This document shows positions 45,428-54,903 of a stretch of DNA of 64,000 nt, in pieces (position 1 is the stretch's first letter; the number at the start of each line of letters is the position of its first letter). The notes under the pieces are model-generated. The model searched no databases. It saw nothing but the letters and a program-made list of their open reading frames with translations, and had not been told where the DNA came from. The position numbers and the translations under genes are program-made. The DNA is from Marinomonas agarivorans (lineage in GTDB: Bacteria; Pseudomonadota; Gammaproteobacteria; Pseudomonadales; Marinomonadaceae): assembly GCA_002173415.2 (NCBI GenBank), contig NHNK02000009.1, positions 62,001 to 126,000 of the forward strand. The letters run 5' to 3'.

Positions 45428-46321
45428 ATGAAACAACACTTTCACACTCTCACTGAATATTGTCATGCTTTGGGCAAACCAGCCCCAGAGCACCCTCAGT
45501 TTATGATTACAGAGGTTGAAACAAATAGTACTCAGTGCCTTGATGACGACATCACCATTACAACTGATTTTTATATTATTAGTTGTAAAAAAATCTTGTC
45601 TGGTGAATTAATCTACGGCAGAACAAAGTTTGATTTTCAAAATGGCACTATGGCTTTTTTCGCCCCCAACCAGTCATTTTCAAGTCATGGTGGCGCAATA
45701 CATTCACGGGGAAGAGTAATTTTATTTCATAGAGATTTTATTCATGGTCATAAAGAGATTGAAGATTTAATTAAAAAAAGTAGTTTTTTTGGCTATTCGG
45801 TACATGAAGCTTTGCATCTATCCCATAAAGAGGAAGAACAAGTAAATACTCTCTTTGATGCCATTACAACAGAATATAATGCTAACTACGATAACCACAG
45901 TAAAGCCATTATTCTTTCTCACGTAACTACCTTATTAAAATACGCAAACCGTTTTTATCAACGGCAATTTATTCAACGCCAAGAAGTGCATGGCTCTACC
46001 TACGATACATTTGCGCAAATAGCAGAAACTAAACTCACCACAATAGAAAGTGACAGCTTATTAACCATTAGTGATATTGCAAAAGAAATGCGGGTATCAA
46101 AACGCTATTTAAGCGATGCCTTAAAAGCCGAAACGGGTAAATCAGCTAAAGAGTGGTTACAACTCTTTATTATTGAGCAAGCCAAAAGTCGCTTAACGTA
46201 TAGCGATAAGTCCGTTGCTAGCATTGCCTACTCCCTAGGGTTTGAGTATCCCCAATACTTTACCCGTTTGTTTAAAAATAAAGTTGGTGTCACACCGACA
46301 GAATATCGAAAAAAACACTAG
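45428..46321 (+). CDS. AraC-family transcriptional regulator
   Basis: 297 aa. The N-terminal domain looks like a cupin-type AraC sensor (ITTDFYIISCKKILSGELIYG, then GTMAFFAPNQSF). The C-terminal double HTH contains LTISDIAKEMRVSKRYLSDA and SVASIAYSLGFEYPQYFTRL, ending in GVTPTEYRKK. A TATAAT lies at 45389-45394 without a good -35. The gene is followed at 93 bp by a secreted NTF2-like protein on the same strand, its most obvious candidate target. The sensor ligand is unknown. Confidence 0.93.
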   Translation: MKQHFHTLTEYCHALGKPAPEHPQFMITEVETNSTQCLDDDITITTDFYIISCKKILSGELIYGRTKFDFQNGTMAFFAPNQSFSSHGGAIHSRGRVILFHRDFIHGHKEIEDLIKKSSFFGYSVHEALHLSHKEEEQVNTLFDAITTEYNANYDNHSKAIILSHVTTLLKYANRFYQRQFIQRQEVHGSTYDTFAQIAETKLTTIESDSLLTISDIAKEMRVSKRYLSDALKAETGKSAKEWLQLFIIEQAKSRLTYSDKSVASIAYSLGFEYPQYFTRLFKNKVGVTPTEYRKKH

Positions 46322-46414
46322 CTGTTTTTCATAACGAATAGAGTTTTATAAATAGGTTTCTCCTATCTATATTCTCGTTTACTTATAACAACTCATTTAA
46401 TAAAAGGAAGCATA

Positions 46415-47332
46415 ATGCGTAAATTTTTATATCTCAGTATTGCCTTGCTCTCAATGACCTCTTGGGCCTCAGAGCAAAGTCAAAAAGTCACCGATAGCAT
46501 GATCACTAACCAGTTAAAGTCTTTTGCTTATCATTGGTATGCAAAGTTTGATAATGGTACGACCATTGATGAGTTGACACCTTATCTACCGGAAGAAAAA
46601 CTAGAGTTCATTTACCCTCAGGCAAAAATCACCTCTTTGAATGAGTTAACAAGTCAATTTGAAGCAGCTTGGATGGCCACAGATGCTAACGCTCATCAAG
46701 TAGAAGAAATTGCCATTTACAAAAGTAGTGAAAACAATGTGTATGACATTATTACACCTCATACCTATTACATAAAACGAAAAAATGGCACCTTTGGTGA
46801 ACTAAGTATTGTCAGTCGTATGCGAGTACGCCTAGGCTTAAAAACTCGCTTAGACCCAAAAGCTGAATTACCAAAAATTGAGAGTTATTTAGTTTTATTT
46901 CAAAACGCGAAAAGCGATGATGTAACACAGAAAATTTCAGCACTACGCCATAAAACATTTTCAGAAAATGATGCGAAATCATTTGTACATAAATGGTTCG
47001 AAAATGCCGACTTGGGCAATGCAAATGCCATGATTGATATGGTATCAAACCAGCCTCTTGGCATTAACTTATTTGGGAATAGTATAGATACCAAAGACGC
47101 ATTGAAGGACTATCTTGAGCAAAATGCAGCTGCTCAAAAGTGGGCAATTCATAAACCTCACAATATTGTTGTAACACCAACGCCTGAAGGCTTCTCTGTG
47201 CGTTTCATCGTGCATTTTGAAGGCGACATTCAAGGCATGGGCAATCTAAGCTTGAACAATGTTACCAACTGGCTTTTGGTTGAAGAAAATGGTGAATTGC
47301 GTTTACGTGATTACTCTTTATCCTTACTTTAA
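46415..47332 (+). CDS. Exported protein with two NTF2-like (SnoaL-type) domains
   Basis: 305 aa with a signal peptide (residues 1 to about 18, ending WAS before EQSQ). Two similar halves, about 30-170 and 185-305, each start with a helix of the form FAYHWYAKFDNGTTIDEL / FVHKWFENADLGNANAMIDM and end in antiparallel strands, as in NTF2-like folds. No catalytic residues can be named. Related annotations include nuclear transport factor 2 family protein. It follows an AraC regulator and has its own terminator. The GGAAG before the ATG is a good ribosome site. Confidence 0.72.
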   Translation: MRKFLYLSIALLSMTSWASEQSQKVTDSMITNQLKSFAYHWYAKFDNGTTIDELTPYLPEEKLEFIYPQAKITSLNELTSQFEAAWMATDANAHQVEEIAIYKSSENNVYDIITPHTYYIKRKNGTFGELSIVSRMRVRLGLKTRLDPKAELPKIESYLVLFQNAKSDDVTQKISALRHKTFSENDAKSFVHKWFENADLGNANAMIDMVSNQPLGINLFGNSIDTKDALKDYLEQNAAAQKWAIHKPHNIVVTPTPEGFSVRFIVHFEGDIQGMGNLSLNNVTNWLLVEENGELRLRDYSLSLL

Positions 47333-47339
47333 TAAGCAC

Positions 47340-47372
47340 AGAGGTTATGTTTTTTAGCATAGCCTCTTTTTT
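47340..47372 (+). terminator. Terminator after the NTF2-like gene
   Basis: AGAGGTTATG pairs with CATAGCCTCT (one G-T pair), followed by six Ts. Confidence 0.8.
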
Positions 47373-47564
47373 CTTCATATGCCCTTTGTTTTACAGATCT
47401 CCATAATCCGCTAGATTAGTTTATTTCCCTCTCCCTTTATGTTATTACAACCACTGCAACGCTAATAATTCTTATTTTCTTCTTACTTACTTCATACTAC
47501 AGGCCTAATATCAATTTATACTAACCTGAGTGTTTCTATTCACTATAATTAAAAAGGCTTAAGA

Positions 47565-48107
47565 ATGAAAAATACTGACAATAGTTACGGATGGTTAAGC
47601 ATCAGTTTGCATTGGACTATTGCCATCTTGCTAATAGGTTTATTTTTTTTAGGGTATTGGATGGTAGATTTAAGTTATTACGATATCTGGTACCAAAAAG
47701 CACCTGCTTTACACAAAAGTATTGGTATTATTGTCTTCATTTTTATGTTGATTCGATTATTCTGGCGCATAACACAAGTACAGCCAAGACCTTTGTCTAC
47801 TAGCAATGCTTTTGAAACAACAGTCAGCCACCTTGTTCATAAAACCTTATATGTGCTCCCTTTTATAATTTTACTCAGTGGTTACCTAATCTCTACCGCA
47901 GATGGCCGCCCTATTTCTGTTTTTGAACTTTTTGAAATTCCCAGTTTAGGTGCACTATTTAATAATCAGGAAGACATTGCCGGACTAATTCATAAATACG
48001 TTGCTTATGTAATGATGGCCATTGTGAGCCTTCATGCCCTCGCCGCCTTAAAGCATCACTTTATAGATAAAGATGGAACATTAAAGAGAATGCTTGGTCG
48101 CAGTTAA
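47565..48107 (+). CDS. Cytochrome b561 (YceJ/YodB family)
   Basis: Inner-membrane diheme b-type cytochrome, 180 aa with four transmembrane helices. Candidate heme ligands: H17 in ISLHWTIA, the His of APALHKSIGI, the His pair region VSHLVHKTLYVL, and the two His of IVSLHALAALKHHF. The usual role is transfer of electrons between quinol and a periplasmic or lipid partner. It is 39 bp upstream of yceI, the same pairing as E. coli yceJ-yceI, so the two probably act together. Confidence 0.92.
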   Translation: MKNTDNSYGWLSISLHWTIAILLIGLFFLGYWMVDLSYYDIWYQKAPALHKSIGIIVFIFMLIRLFWRITQVQPRPLSTSNAFETTVSHLVHKTLYVLPFIILLSGYLISTADGRPISVFELFEIPSLGALFNNQEDIAGLIHKYVAYVMMAIVSLHALAALKHHFIDKDGTLKRMLGRS

Positions 48108-48146
48108 ATCAACCATTAAATAACCAAACTAAAAACGAGGATTGTT

Positions 48147-48719
48147 ATGAAAAAAGTACTTCTAACAGCACTGATTGCTGGATCAATGATTGCACCACTT
48201 AGTAATGCCGCGGATTATGTTATTGATACAAAAGGGGCCCACGCTTTTATCAATTTTAAAATTAAGCATCTTGGGTACAGTTGGCTCACAGGCCGTTTTG
48301 ACAAATTTACTGGTGGTTTTTCTTACGATGCGAGTAATTTAGCTGCATCAACAGTTAACGTAAAAGTTGATACCAGTAGTTTTAATTCAAATCATGCTGA
48401 ACGTGATAAGCACATAAGAGGGAAAGGTTTCCTTAATGTTGGTGAATTTTCTACAGCTACATTCGAAAGCACCTCTTTTAAAGACTTAGGTAATGACAAA
48501 ATTGAATTAAAAGGGGATTTAACTCTGCATGGTGTAACTAAAGAAATTACCATAGATGCAGAAAAGATTGGTGAAGGTAAGGATCCTTGGGGTGGTTATC
48601 GAGCTGGTTTCAGTGGAACAACTAAAATAGGCTTGAAAGAGTTTGGCATGCAAGAGCGTTTAGGGCCTGCTTCCACTCATGTTGAGTTAGAGCTGCATAT
48701 CGAAGGTATTAGACAGTAA
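48147..48719 (+). CDS. yceI: YceI-family periplasmic lipid-binding protein
   Basis: 190 aa with a signal peptide (cleaved near SNA-ADYVI). The mature domain is the YceI lipocalin-like barrel that binds long isoprenoid chains such as polyprenyl pyrophosphate or ubiquinone-8 in structures of relatives. Marks: DTKGAHAFINFKIKHLGYSW, then FNSNHAERDKHIRGKGFLNV, and LTLHGVTKEI. It is co-transcribed with the cytochrome b561 gene. The bound lipid is not known here. Confidence 0.94.
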   Translation: MKKVLLTALIAGSMIAPLSNAADYVIDTKGAHAFINFKIKHLGYSWLTGRFDKFTGGFSYDASNLAASTVNVKVDTSSFNSNHAERDKHIRGKGFLNVGEFSTATFESTSFKDLGNDKIELKGDLTLHGVTKEITIDAEKIGEGKDPWGGYRAGFSGTTKIGLKEFGMQERLGPASTHVELELHIEGIRQ

Positions 48720-48750
48720 ATCGCTGACATAAATACTATTTGGCAAGCAT

Positions 48751-48779
48751 GTATGGGCAAGCCGTTTACTTGCTCATAC
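48751..48779 (+). terminator. Possible terminator after yceI
   Basis: GTATGGGCAAG / CTTGCTCATAC, 11-bp stem with one G-T pair and a 7-nt loop; only four Ts follow. It lies between convergent yceI and murB. Confidence 0.5.
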
Positions 48780-48851
48780 GCTTTTGACATATCAAGCCTA
48801 ATCATCAATTTTCAATTGGTAGGTGTTGCTTGGAAGCGCTACAACACTTAT

Positions 48852-49883
48852 TTAGACAAGACGAATTGGTTCACGCTCAAGCTCTACATTAAATTTGTCA
48901 TTGATATCTTGCTTGATAGCTTGTTCAAGCAGCATTAATTTTTTTCCGTCGTCAGTGGCGTGATTTACTAAGCAAAGCGCTTGCTTCTCATACACACCTA
49001 CTCCATCTTTTTTATATCCCTTCCATCCCGCTTTTTCTATTAACCAGCCCGCAGCAAGTTTCCAATTATCTTTCATAGGAAAAGCCACAAGGTCAGGGTA
49101 TATTCTTAAGAGTGCATCGTATTGCTGCTGGGAAACAATTGGATTTTTAAAAAAACTACCCGCATTACCGATTAGATTAGGGTCAGGCAATTTTTTAATT
49201 CGTGTTTGGCAAACCGATTTATAAACGTCTTTAATTGTTGGCTCTAGCGGCAATAAATCACTTAACCCTGAATAACTTGCTTTGATCTCATGATGTTTGT
49301 TGAGAATAAAGCGAACAGCAAGAATAAAGTACTTGGTTGCCCAATCATGCTTAAAACGACTATCACGATAAGCAAATTGACATTCGTGCTTGAGCAGCCA
49401 TTTTGTTGTTAATGTCTCTCTGTCTAGTACTTCTATAGCATCGATAAATTCGCCTGCTTCAACACCATAGGCTCCTATATTCTGTATAGGACACGCGCCT
49501 ACGCTCCCAGGTATTAAAGCTAAATTTTCAAGTCCGCCCATATTATTGTCTACAGTATAAGTAACTGTTTTATGCCAATTCTCTCCCGCGGCAACCGTTA
49601 ACAAGTAATCATTCTCTCTTTCAGTTAGCGTTAGCCCAGATAGCCGATTAATTAATACTAGGGCATTTACATCTTCAGTAACCAGTAGATTACTTCCTTC
49701 CCCAACCATTTTTATAGGGATAGCGTGATAGTTAGCCCAATGCGTTGCATCTCTTAATTCATCTAAAGTGCTAATGATGGCCAAATAACGAGCCGTAGCA
49801 TCAAAACGAAAGGTGTTAAACTTTTTTAAAGAAATGTTTTCCTGTATGCAAATAGGCATAGAAGGGACTGAATGGTTGGCCAT
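48852..49883 (-). CDS. murB: UDP-N-acetylenolpyruvoylglucosamine reductase
   Basis: FAD/NADPH enzyme making UDP-N-acetylmuramic acid in peptidoglycan synthesis; 343 aa, type I (E. coli-like, with the extra Tyr-loop insert). FAD-binding marks: NTFRFDATARYL near residue 25, GEGSNLLVTED, and IPGSVGACPIQNIGAYG. The catalytic Ser is in NAGSFFKNP. It is last in the comEC-exbB-exbD-lpxK-trm112-ptp-murB series; a 96-bp gap precedes it. Confidence 0.95.
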   Translation of the reverse strand: MANHSVPSMPICIQENISLKKFNTFRFDATARYLAIISTLDELRDATHWANYHAIPIKMVGEGSNLLVTEDVNALVLINRLSGLTLTERENDYLLTVAAGENWHKTVTYTVDNNMGGLENLALIPGSVGACPIQNIGAYGVEAGEFIDAIEVLDRETLTTKWLLKHECQFAYRDSRFKHDWATKYFILAVRFILNKHHEIKASYSGLSDLLPLEPTIKDVYKSVCQTRIKKLPDPNLIGNAGSFFKNPIVSQQQYDALLRIYPDLVAFPMKDNWKLAAGWLIEKAGWKGYKKDGVGVYEKQALCLVNHATDDGKKLMLLEQAIKQDINDKFNVELEREPIRLV

Positions 49884-49979
49884 ATAAAAATTATTGCATC
49901 GAATATTGGTTGAAAGATAACACTCTAAAGTCTGTTTCTAAAACATAGTTTCTAAAAGATAGTCGCTAAAGAGTAGCCT

Positions 49980-50444
49980 CTAAAGAATAGTCTCTAAGAA
50001 GCCGTCAGCTAATGCTTCAAGATGATCTGCCATAATAGCAAACCCTTCATCTCCACCATAATAAGGGTCTTCGACCTCATCATTTTGCATTGAAGAGTTT
50101 AAAGCAAAACTAGCAAATAATCGCACCTTGTGTTGTTGCTCAGGCGGACAAATAGCTTGCACGTTTTTCAAATTGGATTTGTCCATGACAAGCAACCAGT
50201 CAAACTCATTAAAGTCTTGCTGAACTATTTGCCTTGCTTGTTGGCCAGATATATCAATATTGCGCTTTCGAAGTTCCGCTATTGACCTTGTGTCTGGTTT
50301 TTTCCCTAGGTGATAAGCGGCAGTTCCTGCAGAATCTAAGACAATATCAAGACCTTTTGCTGCTGCTTTTGCCTGCAAAATACCTTGCGCCGCAGGAGAA
50401 CGACAAATATTTCCCAAACAAACAGTAAGTACTTTTAGTGACAT
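49980..50444 (-). CDS. Low-molecular-weight protein tyrosine phosphatase
   Basis: 154 aa. The phosphate loop is VCLGNICRSP (C9, R15) at the N-terminus, and the general acid Asp is in VEDPYYGG. Bacterial members dephosphorylate tyrosine kinases of capsule or exopolysaccharide synthesis, or act as arsenate-reductase-like proteins; no Wzc-type kinase is in the window. It follows trm112 by 7 bp, where relatives have kdsB in between. Confidence 0.94.
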   Translation of the reverse strand: MSLKVLTVCLGNICRSPAAQGILQAKAAAKGLDIVLDSAGTAAYHLGKKPDTRSIAELRKRNIDISGQQARQIVQQDFNEFDWLLVMDKSNLKNVQAICPPEQQHKVRLFASFALNSSMQNDEVEDPYYGGDEGFAIMADHLEALADGFLETIL

Positions 50445-50451
50445 AGTTTTC

Positions 50452-50655
50452 TCAATCTTTTTTGACTTTACTGTCTTTTAAGCGCTCTTCTGCTGTTAAA
50501 GTTCGAGCCTCTGTTTCAAGCAAAACAGGAATATCATCTCGTATCGGGTAAGCAACACCACCGGAAAAACTTAGCAGTTCGTTACCGTCTTCACTTAGTG
50601 TTAAGGGACCTTTAGTAATAGGACAAACTAAAATATCCAACAAAGACTTTTTCAT
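50452..50655 (-). CDS. Trm112-family small zinc-ribbon-like protein (YcaR)
   Basis: 67 aa from the ATG at 50655 (a TTG three codons earlier is less likely). [20 protein letters not shown] is the family start; [18 protein letters not shown] is the second mark. Only one Cys is present, so it cannot hold zinc as in eukaryotic Trm112. It sits between lpxK and the tyrosine phosphatase, its usual place. The function in bacteria is unclear. Confidence 0.92.
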   Translation of the reverse strand: MKKSLLDILVCPITKGPLTLSEDGNELLSFSGGVAYPIRDDIPVLLETEARTLTAEERLKDSKVKKD

Positions 50656-50689
50656 AAATAGCAATTCTCTATTTAAATTTAAAAATGAC

Positions 50690-51766
50690 TTAATATTTGC
50701 TTTTTATTTGTGCAGCTTCTGTTATAGCCTTCAAAATCGCCTCACTAAACATTGAGGGTAAATCCAGAGCAATATTAAGGTACCATAAGTTGGGGTGACT
50801 AAGATCAAGGTCTCGACATTTCACCGCATCTTTTTCTGTCATAATAACATATTTGTTATCTGGTAAATCCATCGCACTGTATGAGTAATGATCAGGAAAC
50901 CACCGTGTTTGATAATTTTGTAATCCATTTAGTTTTAATGTTTCTAAAAAGCGTTCAGGATTACCGATACCTGCCATCACATACCACTCAGGTATGGATT
51001 TGAGCCAAGTTAACGGTTTTTTTTCGCCTGTTTTCACATTAACAATTGACTCAGCAACCAAAGAAAAAATAAACGTCTTATTTTCTATTTTTGTAGTATC
51101 GAACGGAAAATAGGATAACAACCGCTCCTTGCACTGACTAACATCCGCTTTAGGCGTAATACTTGCAACAAAATCAACCTGCTTGATTCTTTCAATAGGC
51201 TCTCTAAGTGGCCCTATTGGGAGCAGTTTTTGATTGCCTGCCCCTCTGTCGAGATCTAGCATGACTATTTCGATATCTCGCTCTAAAGCATAATGCTGCA
51301 TGCCATCATCACTGATTATGACATCAAGCGGGTAATGAGCTAATAATGTTTCAACCGCTTTGACACGTTGAGAAGCAATAGCGAGAGGAACTTGGGTTTT
51401 CTGTGCCAACATGACAGGTTCATCGCCATACAAATCTGCTGAAGAGTCGGCAGTGACCAAACTAGCTTGATTGTGGGCGGTTTTGTCAATTTTGGCACCA
51501 TAACCTCTGGAGACAATGCCAACATGTAGACCTCGCTCTTTTAAAAGCTTCGTTAAAGCGATAACCATAGGAGACTTGCCTGTTCCTCCAACAGTAATAT
51601 TACCAACTATAACAATAGGTACAGAAATACTTTTTCTGTTCTGTAATAAAAACTGTTGGCGCTTTTTATTAACGTATCGATGAACAATAGGCAGGAGAGG
51701 GTAAAAAATATAGGTCCATTTACTTTTGCCATACCATGCTTTGTTAAACGTTTTTTCTATACTCAC
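50690..51766 (-). CDS. lpxK: Tetraacyldisaccharide 4'-kinase
   Basis: Inner-membrane-associated kinase that makes lipid IVA in the lipid A pathway; 358 aa. An N-terminal membrane-binding helix ([15 protein letters not shown]) is followed by the P-loop [12 protein letters not shown], then SRGYGAKI and [11 protein letters not shown] with the catalytic Asp. The start overlaps the exbD stop by four bases. The linkage of lipid A synthesis with an ExbBD energy unit is standard in this gene neighbourhood. Confidence 0.95.
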   Translation of the reverse strand: MSIEKTFNKAWYGKSKWTYIFYPLLPIVHRYVNKKRQQFLLQNRKSISVPIVIVGNITVGGTGKSPMVIALTKLLKERGLHVGIVSRGYGAKIDKTAHNQASLVTADSSADLYGDEPVMLAQKTQVPLAIASQRVKAVETLLAHYPLDVIISDDGMQHYALERDIEIVMLDLDRGAGNQKLLPIGPLREPIERIKQVDFVASITPKADVSQCKERLLSYFPFDTTKIENKTFIFSLVAESIVNVKTGEKKPLTWLKSIPEWYVMAGIGNPERFLETLKLNGLQNYQTRWFPDHYSYSAMDLPDNKYVIMTEKDAVKCRDLDLSHPNLWYLNIALDLPSMFSEAILKAITEAAQIKSKY

Positions 51767-52185
51767 TCGCTAATATCCTGAGTGGTTGTGTGGGCCAATT
51801 TGGCAAAACCAAGTTGAGCAGCGGCATCATATACTTTTAGAATCAATTCATACGCAGCTTTTGCATCCGCAGAAATAATAATAGGCAAGCTCGAATCTCC
51901 TTCTGAGATTTCTAAAATACCTTGTTTTAATGTTTCGGCTTCTTGGTTGATTAAGGTTTGTCCGTTGAGACTATACTGTCCTTCTGCTGTAATCAGTATA
52001 TCAATCTGTTTTTGTTGAGCTGCTGAGATTTTTGCGGCTTCAGCAGTTGGCAAATCAACGGTTAATTCGTTTGTTTGCTTAAAGGTGGTGGTGACCATAA
52101 AAAAAATGAGTAGCAAGAACACAACATCAATCAATGGTGTTAAATTTATTTGAATTTCTTCTATTTTTTGGCGACGGAATTTCAA
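51763..52185 (-). CDS. exbD: ExbD/TolR-family protein
   Basis: 140 aa, one transmembrane helix near the N-terminus (VVFLLLIFFMVTTTF) with the proton-carrying Asp just before it (LIDVVFL), then a periplasmic domain (SADAKAAYELILKV). Works with ExbB as a proton-driven motor. It overlaps exbB and lpxK by four bases at either end, so the three are translated together. No TonB gene is adjacent, and this ExbBD pair may serve an envelope function other than TonB transport. Confidence 0.94.
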   Translation of the reverse strand: MKFRRQKIEEIQINLTPLIDVVFLLLIFFMVTTTFKQTNELTVDLPTAEAAKISAAQQKQIDILITAEGQYSLNGQTLINQEAETLKQGILEISEGDSSLPIIISADAKAAYELILKVYDAAAQLGFAKLAHTTTQDISE

Positions 52186-52814
52186 AGCTTGCCCCCAGAG
52201 AAGCCAATATCTCTATCACTGTGGATAACGTCAATTAGTTTGGCGCTCTGTTGCTCCATTGTGACCACTAAAGCATCGATACGTCGGGCAAAAAAGCGGT
52301 GAAAGATCAGGGCGGGAATGGCAATAGCAAGGCCTGAAGCGGTCGTCAATAATGCTTCTGAAATACCACCTGCTAGCAAGGCGGCGTCTCCCGCTCCTTG
52401 AGACATTAAAACAGAAAATACTTTAATCATACCCACCACTGTACCTAATAAACCGATTAATGGAGCAATTGCGGCAATGGTGCCTAAGGGGTTCATGAAG
52501 CGTTCTAATTCATGCACAACGTGACTGGCCGCTTCCTCAATATTTTCTTTCATTATTTGTCGACCATACTTTGAGTTGAGTAAGCCTGCTGCAAAAATCG
52601 ACCCTAGACCAGTATTAGTCTGAAGTTCTCTAATAACTTCACGATTGAGTTTATCTTCTTTCAACATGATAAGAATGTTATTAAGCATGCCCTTTGGCGT
52701 TATTCGTGTTGCTCTTAACGTCCAAAATCTCTCGAGAATTATCGCTAATGTTAAAACAGAGCACGCAATGAGAGGCCACATGAATATTCCGCCTGACTGG
52801 ATAAAATCTAACAC
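52182..52814 (-). CDS. exbB: ExbB/TolQ/MotA-type proton channel protein
   Basis: 210 aa with three transmembrane helices (FMWPLIACSVLTLAIILERF; PLGTIAAIAPLIGLLGTVVG; ALLTTASGLAIAIPALIFHR). The GLLGTVVGMI and GLAIAIPAL stretches line the proton pore. It starts 26 bp after comEC on the same strand and overlaps exbD. It has no long periplasmic N-terminal extension, which fits the TolQ-like short ExbB. Confidence 0.95.
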   Translation of the reverse strand: MLDFIQSGGIFMWPLIACSVLTLAIILERFWTLRATRITPKGMLNNILIMLKEDKLNREVIRELQTNTGLGSIFAAGLLNSKYGRQIMKENIEEAASHVVHELERFMNPLGTIAAIAPLIGLLGTVVGMIKVFSVLMSQGAGDAALLAGGISEALLTTASGLAIAIPALIFHRFFARRIDALVVTMEQQSAKLIDVIHSDRDIGFSGGKL

Positions 52815-52840
52815 TCTTTACTCCCAATAAAGTTAAGTAG

Positions 52841-54856
52841 TTAATTTAGCATATTCTCTAACTGGGCAACACGTTGACACTGCCCTTCTACGCGTAATTT
52901 TAACGTAATCAAACAGTTAGAATGCCTGATATACCAATAGTCCTGCCAAAGTTCAATCTTAATAGTTTGTTTTTTTGTCAACTCCAGCCAATTCACGTTT
53001 AAACCTCTTAATAACACTTGCTCTCTACTATTTGGCATTTGTTTTAATAACAACCATTCAGGTGCCAATTGCTTTATCACAGTGGCATTTATTGCACTAT
53101 TTTTGAAAGGCCAAATGAGTATTTTTGGGGCTGGCACTTGCTTGTTAGTTTTCAACATTGGTGCTAACCAAAAGTACGATAACTCACTGTCACTATTGGC
53201 CCACATAGTATTTAACTGCAACAGTCCTTCTTGGTTATAAAGTTTTACATTATTCATTTCATTCTTTAACAACCATACTTTAGGCGCTATTTGAGGGTAA
53301 CGCCCAATAATCCCTTTGTAGTCTGTCTGCTTATTTGACAAACAAATTACTATTAGTAATAAAAGGTAGGCTGTTTTTGTGAGCTTTTCATAAATCACCC
53401 AAAATAAAACCAACAAAAAAGTAACTATTTTGAGGCTTATTTCACCACTTTGGTTCAGCGTTATGATTAGTGAATTTACACTTAAGTATGTTAAACCGTT
53501 CAGCACATAACCCAATAAATAATCCAGCCCAGACATAATCCATGTTGTGTGGAAACTCCATACCTCAATGCAAGAAAAAAAGATAAGAGGGAACCAAATA
53601 AAACCAACAAACGGCACCATCAAAAGATTGGCAAAGAAACTGGAAGAAGAAATAGCGTCTTGCCACCCTAACGTTAGACCTACACCTGCAAGGGATAACA
53701 TTAATTGCACTTTTACCCAAGCACTGAGTCGGCTGTTATTTCTTTGCCCATAACAAAGCAGCAAAAATACTAAACTAAAGGACAACCATAGACTTGATGA
53801 ATAAATCGCATGTGGCTGCAACAAACAAATAAAAATTAGCGAGGTAAATAAAATCACCTTTGAGCTCGTTTCTCTATGAAAAAGCGCTGAAACTTGCCAA
53901 ATAAGGAGCATAATGACAGCTCTTTGGACTGGCTCTCCCCAATTAGTAAGTGATCCGTAAAATAAAATGCATGGTGTTGTGATAACAAAGACAATTAGGC
54001 GTTTATTGCTAATTAGAGTAATAGTGTTAGTAGGAATTACGTGCCAAAGTACATTTGCTAGTTGTTGTGCAAGTAAATAAATAAAGCCGATATGTAAGCC
54101 AGATACAACGAACAGGTGGCTCAAACCCAAAAAACGAATTTGCCATATATCCTTAGACGATAGTAAAGATGTGTCCCCCAAGAAAAGCGAACGACTGAAA
54201 GGCCAACTGCTAAAACGACTAAAGAGTAAATCAGTTGTTGAGTATAATTGAGCGTACAATGTCTTTAATGACGATGTCTCTGTCTTCACCTTTACTGTTT
54301 TCGGTATTACTTCAAGCCATAATTCGGCAGTAATACCAGTTTGGTACAGTTTTCTTTGCCTCCAATCGCCCTGTGCATTAGTATGACGAACCTTTTTAAT
54401 AACACCCACACCTGAAATGAAGGTGTAAGTGGATTGATCCATTAACGCACTATTTTGTAATAAAGCATGAGTTGAAAAATGCAGCAACAATCTCTTTTGG
54501 AAGAATGCGGGGCGATATTGTTGATTCACTCGCATGACAGCAGAAATCCTATTACTTTTAGTAGAAATACTAGAATTAATAGAGATAGTAGAGCTAGGAA
54601 CAACAGTAGAGCGCAATTGAGCCGTAAAATTTAAAGGCGTTTCTAACTTATAATCCGTATGAAGACTATTAAAACTAGCGAGCCAAGAAAAGAAAACAAC
54701 AAAAAAAGCCAATACGCTTAGTAAGAAGTGGTTTTTTACTCGGTGGAAGCGAAGACAACAAAGTAAAGTCAAGGTAGAATACATCAGCGTTGCAACAATA
54801 TTGTCATAACGCGCATGAATAATACCATTTGGAATGAGTAGTATAAGTAGCAACAT
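52841..54856 (-). CDS. comEC: ComEC/Rec2-type DNA uptake channel lacking a recognisable nuclease domain
   Basis: 671 aa inner-membrane protein. An N-terminal pair of helices and the OB-like DUF4131 region are followed by the Competence domain (about 215-500) with SHLFVVSGLHIGFIYLLAQQ, the family hallmark, and further helices. Family members usually end in a metallo-beta-lactamase nuclease domain with HxHxDH. Here the last 150 residues have no such motif; ILIWPFKNSAINATVIKQLA lies where the later MBL motif VLLxPHHGS would be, with HHG changed to FKN. The protein is about 80-130 residues shorter than usual. It may move DNA without cutting it, or have lost its function. It is upstream of exbB (26 bp). 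Confidence 0.88.
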   Translation of the reverse strand: MLLLILLIPNGIIHARYDNIVATLMYSTLTLLCCLRFHRVKNHFLLSVLAFFVVFFSWLASFNSLHTDYKLETPLNFTAQLRSTVVPSSTISINSSISTKSNRISAVMRVNQQYRPAFFQKRLLLHFSTHALLQNSALMDQSTYTFISGVGVIKKVRHTNAQGDWRQRKLYQTGITAELWLEVIPKTVKVKTETSSLKTLYAQLYSTTDLLFSRFSSWPFSRSLFLGDTSLLSSKDIWQIRFLGLSHLFVVSGLHIGFIYLLAQQLANVLWHVIPTNTITLISNKRLIVFVITTPCILFYGSLTNWGEPVQRAVIMLLIWQVSALFHRETSSKVILFTSLIFICLLQPHAIYSSSLWLSFSLVFLLLCYGQRNNSRLSAWVKVQLMLSLAGVGLTLGWQDAISSSSFFANLLMVPFVGFIWFPLIFFSCIEVWSFHTTWIMSGLDYLLGYVLNGLTYLSVNSLIITLNQSGEISLKIVTFLLVLFWVIYEKLTKTAYLLLLIVICLSNKQTDYKGIIGRYPQIAPKVWLLKNEMNNVKLYNQEGLLQLNTMWANSDSELSYFWLAPMLKTNKQVPAPKILIWPFKNSAINATVIKQLAPEWLLLKQMPNSREQVLLRGLNVNWLELTKKQTIKIELWQDYWYIRHSNCLITLKLRVEGQCQRVAQLENMLN

Positions 54857-54903
54857 GAGACCTCCTTGTCTGTAAGTTGCATTTAAAAAATGAACATGAT
54901 GTT

